Assembly: GCA_021770785.1 (NCBI GenBank)
Contig: JAETQH010000018.1
Location: 1-64,000 of the forward strand
DNA length: 64,000 nt
DNA from: Lachnospiraceae bacterium
GTDB taxonomy: Bacteria > Bacillota > Clostridia > Lachnospirales > Lachnospiraceae
Direction of reading: 5' to 3'
Of the stretch, positions 26,081-33,645 are shown piece after piece. Numbering within the stretch: position 1 is the first letter of the stretch; the number at the start of each line of letters is the position of its first letter. A program made the translations under genes and the position numbers. The notes beneath the pieces are model-generated. The model was not told the origin of the DNA and did not search any database. It saw only the letters and a list, made by a program, of their open reading frames with translations.

Positions 26081-26767
26081 CTACCGGTTATCTACCTCAA
26101 ATTTATAGCCCATACCCCAGATGGTCTTGATATAATCGCCTTTCTTCCCTATCTTGGCACGCAGCTTCTTTACATGAGTGTCAATGGTTCTCGCGTCCCC
26201 AAAATAATCGTAATTCCACACATGGTTCAGTATCTTTTCCCGGGACAGAGCAATCCCCTGATTCTCCACAAAATAGGTCAGCAGTTCAAACTCCTTAAAA
26301 CTCAAATCTACCCGCTCTCCGTCCACCGTCACCATATGGGCGGAACGGTCAATGACAATGCCACCTGCCGCCAGATGGTTTTCCTCCGTCCCCGTTTTCT
26401 GGCTCCGGCGCAGAATCGCGCCTACGCGCGCTACCAGAATTTTCGGGGAAAAGGGCTTGGAAATGTATTCGTCCACTCCTAAATCGAAGCCGTTCAGCTC
26501 GTCCTCTTCCTCTGCCTTTGCCGTCAGCATGATAATCGGTACTTTAGAAGTCTCCCTTATCTCACGGCACACGTTCCAACCGTTAATTTTGGGCATCATC
26601 ACATCTAATATCAGCAGCGCAATGTCTTTTTCCCGGTAAAAAATGTCTAAGGCTTCCTCACCGTCCCCCGCCTCTAACACCTCATAGTTTTCCCTCACAA
26701 GGAAATCCTTTACCAGCTTTCTCATTCTGCTTTCATCATCCACTACCAAAATCTTTATTTTTTCCAT
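26081..26767 (-). CDS. OmpR/PhoB family response regulator
   Basis: The receiver domain begins EKIKILVVDDESRMRKL, the phosphoacceptor Asp is in ALLILDVMMPKINGW, and Lys in YISKPFSP completes the active site. The C-terminal winged helix carries LSFKEFELLTYFVENQGIALS, then VWNYDYFGDARTIDTHVKKL. It binds DNA when phosphorylated by the adjacent kinase. The ATG at 26767 is chosen; an in-frame GTG 21 bp upstream lies inside the GTGGGAGGAG ribosome binding site. Confidence 0.95.
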   Translation of the reverse strand: MEKIKILVVDDESRMRKLVKDFLVRENYEVLEAGDGEEALDIFYREKDIALLILDVMMPKINGWNVCREIRETSKVPIIMLTAKAEEEDELNGFDLGVDEYISKPFSPKILVARVGAILRRSQKTGTEENHLAAGGIVIDRSAHMVTVDGERVDLSFKEFELLTYFVENQGIALSREKILNHVWNYDYFGDARTIDTHVKKLRAKIGKKGDYIKTIWGMGYKFEVDNR

Positions 26768-26848
26768 AAAATCATTCTCTCCTCCCACCAGCTGTCTTTT
26801 TCTATATTGAGTGTATTTTAACAGGGATTTATGAAATATCTGTGTTTT

Positions 26849-27460
26849 CTATTCCTGACCGGTGATACCCAGTTCCGCCTCCCGCTTCTCAATTGCCTCT
26901 TCCCTCTGCAAAAGCTGCGTCTCCCAGTCCTCGTAGCGATTGATTAGCTCATTTTCATAATTTAAAATATTCAGATTATTACTGCTGGCAGTAATGAAAA
27001 ACATTCCCGTCATACTGACCGCCATAATCACTGCTAAAAGCAATGTTACACGGAATTTTGTCCGGTATGCCGTTTCCCGTTTTCCTAAGGAGTTTCCTGC
27101 CTCATGAGGCAGTGTCTTCTGCGAAGTGTCTTTTGTTTTTGCCGTAACTTTCAGCTCTTTGCGGATATTTTTCTCTAACGCCTTATGGGAAACAGGTATC
27201 GGCAGCACCGCCCCTTTTGCCACATAGGGAATGGAAATCAGGTAATCCTGCAAATCCTTCAGATAAGCAAACCCTACCGCCGTCTCAAACAGCTTCTGCC
27301 GGATAATCTTATTGTAAATCTGCAGCACCATCTCCGGATTATCCATATCGGTCTTGGATTTAATATATTTCACGCCCTCGGCTTCCTTTGCCGCCTGTTC
27401 CGCCTCCGCCTCATTTTCAAATACAAATCCTGCTATCACAGCACTGTTTTTCTCTGCCAT
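26849..27460 (-). CDS. single-pass membrane protein with SPOR-like N-terminal part and coiled-coil tail
   Basis: About 203 residues. The cytoplasmic N-terminal ~100 residues contain GFVFENEAEAEQAAKEAEGV and look like a small alpha/beta module. A basic linker leads to one membrane segment (VTLLLAVIMAVSMTGMFFIT, about 140-160). The C-terminal ~40 residues form a Glu/Arg-rich helix ending in QREEAIEKREAEL. I do not recognise a named family. The ATG at 27460 has GGGGG 6 bases upstream; an earlier in-frame ATG at 27508 has none. It is upstream of the response regulator on the same strand but separated by ~80 bp. Confidence 0.65.
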   Translation of the reverse strand: MAEKNSAVIAGFVFENEAEAEQAAKEAEGVKYIKSKTDMDNPEMVLQIYNKIIRQKLFETAVGFAYLKDLQDYLISIPYVAKGAVLPIPVSHKALEKNIRKELKVTAKTKDTSQKTLPHEAGNSLGKRETAYRTKFRVTLLLAVIMAVSMTGMFFITASSNNLNILNYENELINRYEDWETQLLQREEAIEKREAELGITGQE

Positions 27461-27533
27461 AAAAAACCCCCGTCTTTTCCAAAGTATTTTCTGTTTTTCA
27501 AATTCCATTATAAAAAAGTACTGGTGGAATTAC

Positions 27534-27570
27534 AACAAAAAAACGATAAGAACACACCTATCTTACCGTT
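27534..27570 (-). terminator. terminator of the toroid-protein gene
   Basis: Minus strand ACGGTAAGA, a 9-base loop and TCTTATCGT (one G-T pair), followed by TTTTTTTG. It lies 10 bp past the stop codon. Confidence 0.85.
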
Positions 27571-27579
27571 TTCTCTCTG

Positions 27580-28500
27580 TCAGATTTTTCCCATAGCCTT
27601 AAGATAGCGCATATTATCCAGCGCAAGGGCAGCCCGCCACCAGTTGGCGCTGATTTCATATTCTTTATAGTCTGTCCCCCACTGCCATGTCACAGGATAC
27701 GAACCGTCTGCGCACTGCCCCTTCCCTATGCTGTCCGCCTGCATTTCGCATAATTCTTTTCCGGCAATCTCAAAAATCCGGCACTTCGGCTCAAAAAAAT
27801 CCACAGGTTTAAACACATATTCCCGATACCATTTTTCCGGCTCTCTGCAGACTGCCCTGTTCACGGCTCCCTGCACCTTTTCCCTGAATGCCTCCAAATC
27901 AAACAGCGAAAAATTCTCAATTTCCTCACAGTCCAACAGCAATTCCAGAAAATTTTTTACGGTGTGCATTTCCTCCGTGGGCAGTTCCATAAATTCAGAA
28001 ACCGCCTTCTTCACAATCCCGCAGGCTGTTTCATACAGCGGACTGTTTTCTTCCGAAAACCGCAGCAAAAACCCCGCTAGGCTGACTGTCGGATTGTCAT
28101 CCGGCATCCCTGTCCCGCAGGGGCAGCTCCACCAGACCGCATGGGGGTACCCGTTGTTCGCAGCCACCGTATTGTACCATTTCCCCTCAGCAAAATCTTT
28201 TCCGCTGCCAAGATATTTCAATATTCCCTCTACGATAGGATTGTTCCTGTCCGTAACATTCAGCTCCCGCAGAATATTCACTGCTGTCCAGGTGGCAGCC
28301 GGAGTAGAATCCGGATTCCAGTTGTCCGGCTCTAAGGCATAGCCAAAGCCGCCGTCCTCCTTCTGATACATGGCTAAAATCTCCAATACCTCTTCTGCTG
28401 TACCACCTTCAAAATGATACCTCCACCGCGCCAAATCCAAGGGTCTGGCATTCTGATACACAAACCGTTTCGCTTTTTGAAAGACTTCCCTTTCTCCCAT
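27580..28500 (-). CDS. alpha/alpha-toroid (terpenoid cyclase/prenyltransferase-fold) protein
   Basis: A 306-residue soluble protein with the repeated helical-hairpin turns of the six-barrel toroid fold. KEDGGFGYALEPDN is a QW-like turn, PHAVWWSCPCGTG lies mid-protein, and CADGSYPVTWQWGTDYKEY near the end. Related Firmicutes proteins are annotated as prenyltransferase-like, but the Asp-rich and zinc-binding motifs of true cyclases or farnesyltransferases are not evident, so the activity is unknown. GGAGGAG precedes the start. It is the first intact gene downstream of the BREX island. Confidence 0.75.
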   Translation of the reverse strand: MGEREVFQKAKRFVYQNARPLDLARWRYHFEGGTAEEVLEILAMYQKEDGGFGYALEPDNWNPDSTPAATWTAVNILRELNVTDRNNPIVEGILKYLGSGKDFAEGKWYNTVAANNGYPHAVWWSCPCGTGMPDDNPTVSLAGFLLRFSEENSPLYETACGIVKKAVSEFMELPTEEMHTVKNFLELLLDCEEIENFSLFDLEAFREKVQGAVNRAVCREPEKWYREYVFKPVDFFEPKCRIFEIAGKELCEMQADSIGKGQCADGSYPVTWQWGTDYKEYEISANWWRAALALDNMRYLKAMGKI

Positions 28501-28545
28501 AATATCTTCTCCTCCTAAATAATTTTTTTACGGGCAACCCCTTTT

Positions 28546-28638
28546 CTAATCTTCCCTGTTTTTTCCAAGCAGCTCCGCCTGCCTTTTTTTACTGAACCCT
28601 TTTAGCACCAAATGATAGGATTTCTCCAGCATATCCAT
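28546..28638 (-). pseudogene. short gene remnant between pglZ and the toroid gene
   Basis: A 30-codon frame (MDMLEKSYHLVLKG at the start, SKKRQAELLGKNRED at the end) that stays open a few codons upstream of its ATG. Its residue mix is protein-like, and it occupies the place where brxL would normally follow pglZ, but it is too short to assign. The remaining 28639-28773 stretch shows no gene. Confidence 0.3.
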
Positions 28639-28773
28639 CTTTTCCGCCTGCTCTCCGGGGAATTAGCTTTATTATAAGCCGGACAGATAACATTGTCTTG
28701 TATATTTGCGACATCCTGCTTTTACGCAAAAATACCGCCGGATAGTCCGAAACTGCCCACCGGTAATGATAAA

Positions 28774-31284
28774 TTATCCGAAATCATCTGCAAATGCAAC
28801 ATCCATAATGACCTCATGCCGGAATACCTCAACCTCATTACTCATGTCATATGCAACCAGATAGTAACGCCTATTCTGATCATATTTCTTATTTTTAAAG
28901 GTAAAGCGCATACGGAACAGCCGTTTTTGCACATCTTCATCCCGTTTATCTGCCACATAGATATTTTCATTAGATATGGTCTCATTGTCATCCGATTTAA
29001 AATAAAGTTTATAAGTTGCCTCTTTTACAGTTTCACCTACCGGCTCTGATTGGATAAAATCCAATGTTGTAACAAGGTTCGTTATCTTCTTAATTAAGCT
29101 GACAAGTGCAATCTGTACCGTAGTTTTTACCACAGCTCCTCTATCCATCTTAATGTCAATGACCGGAATTAACATTTCCTGCGGAGAAGAACCACCATGT
29201 ACATAGTTTAATCCGGCATTTCCTCTTGACTTAAACACATTTGTACTGCATGAATAGGAAACTATCTTATCATCCTCATTCCCAAGCAAATAACCCAAAT
29301 TCATATTACAGATACCGTCACAGGCAACCGATTCTTTTGCTACAATATATCTTCTCTTTTTTAATTTGTCCGGTTCTTCCGCCACGCTTACCTTATCACT
29401 TTCCGTTACCGAATCACGCTTATAAATAAACCCGTGGTCACTTGTAATTATGAACCGATATGTGTTCGCTCCACCTGCAACCCTTGTAATGAATGCTTCT
29501 ATTTCTGCCACCGCTTTGCTACAAGCCCAAAACACCTCGTTTTCGTTGTTCTCTCCTGTATTATCAATCACATCATGGTAAACGTAGATTATCTGTTTTC
29601 CCTTGAATATTTCTCTGAGAGCCATTCCGGTATAGTCCTTTATATCATCATATTTCACACAACAGCTATCGGACACATATTCCTGCAGCACCTGCTGCCT
29701 TGTTGCAAGATCAACCGCATATTTACCATCCACCAGTTCCTTAAAATCATCTGTCAGTTCCAGCTTTTTGTGCGGAAGCAATGCCTCCATTCCAAGACGT
29801 GTGTATGACGGAAGCACACTAAGGACTGCCTGAAGCGAAACTTTACTTTTCGGATTATCACTCAATTTCGCATATAGTTCACGCCCCACTTCATATCGCA
29901 TACCGTCTGATATGATAACTACCGTTCGCTCCTTATTGTTTTTTACATATTTATTAAAAAACTCTCTCTGCAGAGGTATCACCGATAATGCATCCTGTTC
30001 TGCCAGTCCTTCATTCCACTTAGGAAGCAGTTTTCCCAAGTATTCATTTGTATAAATATTCTCCACCAGCTCACGCAGATTCTGAAACCCGTCTTTATCT
30101 TCCAACTTGTCATAATTCATATAAAACTCTCTATAATTGGTATCTGTCAGACAATCACTCGCCTGATACCAGTCCACAATTTTTTTGAAACCGTCGGGAG
30201 CTTCGTAATTTGCTTTTGAAATGACCCAATACGCACTATGCAGCATCCGGTATATCACACCATACTTTCCGCCAAAGTGCATTTTACCTCTCATTTCACA
30301 TAGCTCTATGATATTATGGTCATCCAGTTTCGCAATCATATCCTCCGCAAGAAGTCTTTCCATCATCCAACGGATAAGAATTACGTCTATTACCGCAAAG
30401 GAATCACAATCTACCAATTTCTCCGGTTCCATTCTTTCAAAGACCTCTGCCACATCCAATATTCCGGCAACATAAGCAGATAATTCATCATACTTATCAC
30501 GATACAGCACGTTATTCATAAGATTGTCCATAAACGCTATGATATTGCCGGATTTATAGGAAATAAAATTCTGCCAGCCCTGCGGTAACTCTGTATTGAC
30601 ATGCCGTGCCGCATAGGTCACAAACATAGTAATAAGCAGTTTTTCCAGTGTCGGATTAACCGATGAAAAACCAAGCTGCTGTTCACAATACTTCCAGAAT
30701 GAATCAAGTAAATCATATTTTTCAAAATCTCTTATGTACTGATTATCTTCCAGCGTATCATCCATAAGAAGCACACGAAGCACTTCCTCAAAAGAGTTCG
30801 TCCTCGTCCTGCATATCGCACTCATAATACCAATCTGAATATTTTCCTCATTGAAGTTCTCTATCTCCAAGTCATAAAAACGCTGAATTCTGTTTTTCTC
30901 TGAAAAATATTTGATGTGTTTTTGAATAATGGGTTTATACTTCTCTTCTATTCCCAAGTCCGCGGCTAGCAAAGAAGCCCTGTCCGCATAAAAACGCTTC
31001 GAGTAAAGAAGTGTATCCTCCAGATGATTTTCCGTCACAGGCGGCTTCGGAAACGGAGCATATACCAAATAATTTGTTGCAGTATCTACCTTTTCCAGAA
31101 AATACTTCGTATAAAACTGGTTATCCGGTTTCAATAGATATACTTTCGCATTATCTAAACAAATATCATCTATCTCGTCTGCAAATTCGCCCTTTTCGTC
31201 ATACCAAAATACCAGCTTACGGCTTTCTCCAGTAAACTCTTTATTTAGCTTGTCTACTATCTGTTTCAGGTTAAGTTCTGCCAT
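28774..31284 (-). CDS. pglZ: BREX-1 phosphatase-like protein PglZ
   Basis: An 836-residue protein of the length usual for BREX type 1 PglZ. The alkaline-phosphatase-superfamily PglZ domain lies in the second half: metal-site strands VVIISDGMRYEVGRELYAKL and RFIITSDHGFIYKRDSV, with a QEMLIPVID segment after them. PglZ is one of the two genes present in every BREX type and is needed for host methylation and phage resistance; its exact reaction is unsettled. No frameshift or stop breaks it. It starts 3 bp after the nuclease gene's stop with an AGAGGTG site. This is the last BREX gene seen; brxL, normally next, is missing. Confidence 0.93.
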   Translation of the reverse strand: MAELNLKQIVDKLNKEFTGESRKLVFWYDEKGEFADEIDDICLDNAKVYLLKPDNQFYTKYFLEKVDTATNYLVYAPFPKPPVTENHLEDTLLYSKRFYADRASLLAADLGIEEKYKPIIQKHIKYFSEKNRIQRFYDLEIENFNEENIQIGIMSAICRTRTNSFEEVLRVLLMDDTLEDNQYIRDFEKYDLLDSFWKYCEQQLGFSSVNPTLEKLLITMFVTYAARHVNTELPQGWQNFISYKSGNIIAFMDNLMNNVLYRDKYDELSAYVAGILDVAEVFERMEPEKLVDCDSFAVIDVILIRWMMERLLAEDMIAKLDDHNIIELCEMRGKMHFGGKYGVIYRMLHSAYWVISKANYEAPDGFKKIVDWYQASDCLTDTNYREFYMNYDKLEDKDGFQNLRELVENIYTNEYLGKLLPKWNEGLAEQDALSVIPLQREFFNKYVKNNKERTVVIISDGMRYEVGRELYAKLSDNPKSKVSLQAVLSVLPSYTRLGMEALLPHKKLELTDDFKELVDGKYAVDLATRQQVLQEYVSDSCCVKYDDIKDYTGMALREIFKGKQIIYVYHDVIDNTGENNENEVFWACSKAVAEIEAFITRVAGGANTYRFIITSDHGFIYKRDSVTESDKVSVAEEPDKLKKRRYIVAKESVACDGICNMNLGYLLGNEDDKIVSYSCSTNVFKSRGNAGLNYVHGGSSPQEMLIPVIDIKMDRGAVVKTTVQIALVSLIKKITNLVTTLDFIQSEPVGETVKEATYKLYFKSDDNETISNENIYVADKRDEDVQKRLFRMRFTFKNKKYDQNRRYYLVAYDMSNEVEVFRHEVIMDVAFADDFG

Positions 31285-31287
31285 TAT

Positions 31288-31824
31288 CTACACCTCTATG
31301 GTTTCCATCTCATAAATTGGATACTGCGGATATTTTTCTTGCCATTCTTTTAAGTCTATCAGACAAAATTCATCAATTACCTTTCTTTGAATTTCATTTC
31401 TGGTACTGTATTTAAATGGTAACTGACGCATCATCTTCATAGTAAATCTCTTCTTTAATGCAGTATCCATACTTGGATTAGTTTCCATCAACAAAACATA
31501 TTGCACTGGTTTATCCAACTGATTTCTGTTACATGCCCACACAAGAAACATTGTTCCATAAAATTTTTTAGCTATCTTTTTCCAAAATTCTTCCCCAACA
31601 ATCTTCTGTTTGAAAGCCTCAGGATTGTCTGCATTTTTGACGTTTCCATTCTTATATTCCAAACAAATCAGCTTTTCTTTCTCCTCCACTACGAAATCAA
31701 CATCTGATAAAAATTCGGAATATAAATTTGCCAGTTCATGGGGTTCAAACACATCTAACGCATTTGAAAAATCAAACTTCATTTTTCTGTTTTCATCCCA
31801 TAAAATTTTGCTGTTTTTCTTCAT
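31288..31824 (-). CDS. predicted PD-(D/E)XK nuclease-like protein within the BREX island
   Basis: About 178 residues, no signal or membrane segment. The segment SDVDFVVEEKEKLICLEYKN places Asp43, Glu56 and Lys58 in the D-x(n)-E-x-K arrangement of PD-(D/E)XK nucleases, on two predicted beta strands. The remainder is rich in aromatic and basic residues (KKFYGTMFLVWACNRNQ). The ATG at 31824 has GGTGAG upstream; an in-frame GTG at 31836 falls in that site. It begins 15 bp after the ATPase gene, so the two are a pair. The family is not one I can name; the nuclease call rests on the motif alone. A DNA-end or phage-DNA cleavage role with the ATPase is inference. Confidence 0.6.
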   Translation of the reverse strand: MKKNSKILWDENRKMKFDFSNALDVFEPHELANLYSEFLSDVDFVVEEKEKLICLEYKNGNVKNADNPEAFKQKIVGEEFWKKIAKKFYGTMFLVWACNRNQLDKPVQYVLLMETNPSMDTALKKRFTMKMMRQLPFKYSTRNEIQRKVIDEFCLIDLKEWQEKYPQYPIYEMETIEV

Positions 31825-31839
31825 CTGTATTCTCACCGC

Positions 31840-32895
31840 CTAATCCAACATGTTCTTCTTTATCGCTTCCTCTAAAAGGCTATCATCCGCTGCAACAATC
31901 TTATTCCCTTTTAACATGCTTAAATAATTAGCAGACCGACTATAGATTTCCATTTTCTCTTCATTATCTGTCTCAAATGGTTTATATTCAGATGCTACGT
32001 CGGCAGAAGCGCGATATAAATTGTGATATAATACCTGCTCTTCTCTTTTTCTTCTAATTTCAAAATACTTTGCCAAATTGTAACTATGTGTCGCAATAAA
32101 TATCTGGATGCCAGCCTCTTCTAATTCCAACAAAATATCTACGACAAGTGGAAACAACTCAGGATTTAGATTTGCCTCCGGTTCATCCCATAAAAGTATC
32201 GTTCCTTTTTCCAAAAGCCCGTTACGGATTAATTTCCATAGCAGACCTAATTTGCGCAATCCCTCTGCCTCTAAAGAAAAATCTACCTTTCTTCCATCTG
32301 TCTTCATCACATAAAAAGTATCATCTTCCACTACGACTGTTCCGTCGATTGCTTTACTGATCTTCTCTAAAACTTTTTCCATAAAATCAGGCAGTTCCCG
32401 TGCTTCCGGTAAAGAAGCATTTACAATGATATCTACCTGCGTACCATCAAATGGCAGTTTAAATTTTTTATCTAATGCCAGAAAGCCCTTTGAATGAGAT
32501 AACATTTCTGTCGTTGGAATATATACCGATTGAATGTTCAGCCCCAGCCACTGGTCATAATCAAAGATTCCTTTCTGAGACAAGCTATTTGTAAATTTGT
32601 GTTCACCATCGGATACCTCAAAATAAGAATAATCCTCTTTTCTCCCATAATTTTTTAATAAGTCCGTATTTGACAAATTACTGGAAAAAAAATCTACAAA
32701 CTTTTTTGTTTTTCCGGCATTCGTTTGCGGTATTGACCACTGTGTTGCTGCATAAATCATTTTGAGCAAAGTCGTCTTTCCCACACCATTTTCACCAAGC
32801 AATATATTAATGCCATCGCAAAAATGTAATTGAAATGCTTCACGTTGTTGTTGAAATGCCATAACATTTAGAACTTTTATTGATTTGATTGCCAT
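31840..32895 (-). CDS. AAA/ABC-type ATPase (AAA_21-like) within the BREX island
   Basis: A 351-residue soluble ATPase. Walker A GENGVGKTT is at 34-42, a helical/beta insert without zinc hook follows, Walker B is TILLWDEPEANLNPE (about 240), and the switch His is in FIATHSYNLAKYF. This is the architecture of RecF/OLD-like ATPases found as sensors in many two-gene phage-defence modules. AGAGGTG precedes the start. It lies 38 bp after the pglX remnant and is directly followed by the predicted nuclease gene. Both reading frames are intact although their BREX neighbours upstream are broken. Confidence 0.85.
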   Translation of the reverse strand: MAIKSIKVLNVMAFQQQREAFQLHFCDGINILLGENGVGKTTLLKMIYAATQWSIPQTNAGKTKKFVDFFSSNLSNTDLLKNYGRKEDYSYFEVSDGEHKFTNSLSQKGIFDYDQWLGLNIQSVYIPTTEMLSHSKGFLALDKKFKLPFDGTQVDIIVNASLPEARELPDFMEKVLEKISKAIDGTVVVEDDTFYVMKTDGRKVDFSLEAEGLRKLGLLWKLIRNGLLEKGTILLWDEPEANLNPELFPLVVDILLELEEAGIQIFIATHSYNLAKYFEIRRKREEQVLYHNLYRASADVASEYKPFETDNEEKMEIYSRSANYLSMLKGNKIVAADDSLLEEAIKKNMLD

Positions 32896-32933
32896 GCTTT
32901 TTCACCTCTTTTTCAACATTCCTTTTCGGCACA

Positions 32934-33240
32934 TTATATCTTTGCCAATACCTGATATTTCTTTCCATCATTAGCTGTCTGCATTTTTTCATAATTGACT
33001 TTTACACCATCGTCTAAGTCAATCTCAATTCTGGACAACGCCAAGTGACCTATCTTTTCATCGTATTCTTTACATTCTTTCAGTTGCTTTTGAAGTTTCT
33101 CCTTACGTTTTGTAGCTGCTGTAACTTCTCTGGCAACGGTACTGTTATCAACCGTATCCTGCATACGGTTGATTTCACTCTCATAAATACGCTCCATCCT
33201 ATGCAGATAATCCACACGTAAATTTCCTATCTTTGTATTC
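32934..33240 (-). pseudogene. pglX: 3' remnant of the BREX methyltransferase gene pglX
   Basis: About the last 100 codons of a PglX-type adenine methyltransferase. The visible part has a coiled-coil stretch starting LRVDYLHRMERIYESEI, then KEYDEKIGHLALSRIEIDLD and a final DGVKVNYEKMQ...LLAKI-like end, which is the standard C terminus of PglX and related type IIG enzymes. The catalytic NPPY-bearing domain and ~1000 upstream codons are absent. The frame runs directly out of brxC sequence at about 33225-33245, with brxC read in another frame, so a single deletion joined the two genes. Without the methyltransferase, self-marking is not possible from this locus. Confidence 0.75.
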
Positions 33241-33645
33241 CTTTGCGTCCAAGACTTCAAACACTCTTTTCTGAGATGCTGCAATAGAATCCTTTACCGG
33301 AGCAAGCTGTTCATCCAACACCTTTGAATACGCATCGTTAAACTTCTGTAAATCATCCTGACGCTTTGTCACGGTAGAATAAAATTCTGCCGGCTGTTCA
33401 ATCTGTGTTATATCCTGCAAAAGTTTAATGCCATTTCTGACAACTTTTTTTCCCGGATAAGCTGTGCTCTCATAACGGACACTAAGGCTTTTCAAATCTC
33501 CTATGAGCTCTTGACTGTAATTCATGAACTTGTCCATCACCATATCTTCATCTTCTGATGCAAAGGAAATATGGAACAATTCTTTCATAATATCCCTGAC
33601 AGCTTTCTTCTCCTTATCAGGCACCCGAATCCTAACCTCCATCAT
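33199..33645 (-). pseudogene. brxC: internal fragment from the C-terminal half of brxC
   Basis: A 148-codon frame, overlapping the stop of the preceding brxC part as TCATGATGG. It contains helical sequence typical of the latter half of BrxC: EKKAVRDIMKELFHI, then STAYPGKKVVRNGIKLLQDI and DEQLAPVKDSIAASQKRVFE. It has no Walker motif. It runs into sequence that belongs to pglX in another frame and ends soon after. The true upstream frame extends past the ATG (FVEKLMMEVRI), so this is not a separate gene but a displaced piece of brxC. Confidence 0.75.

Noticed and set aside
28693-29049. 118-codon plus-strand frame at the end of pglZ
   Set aside because: Antisense to the pglZ 3' end, no Shine-Dalgarno and no recognisable domain.
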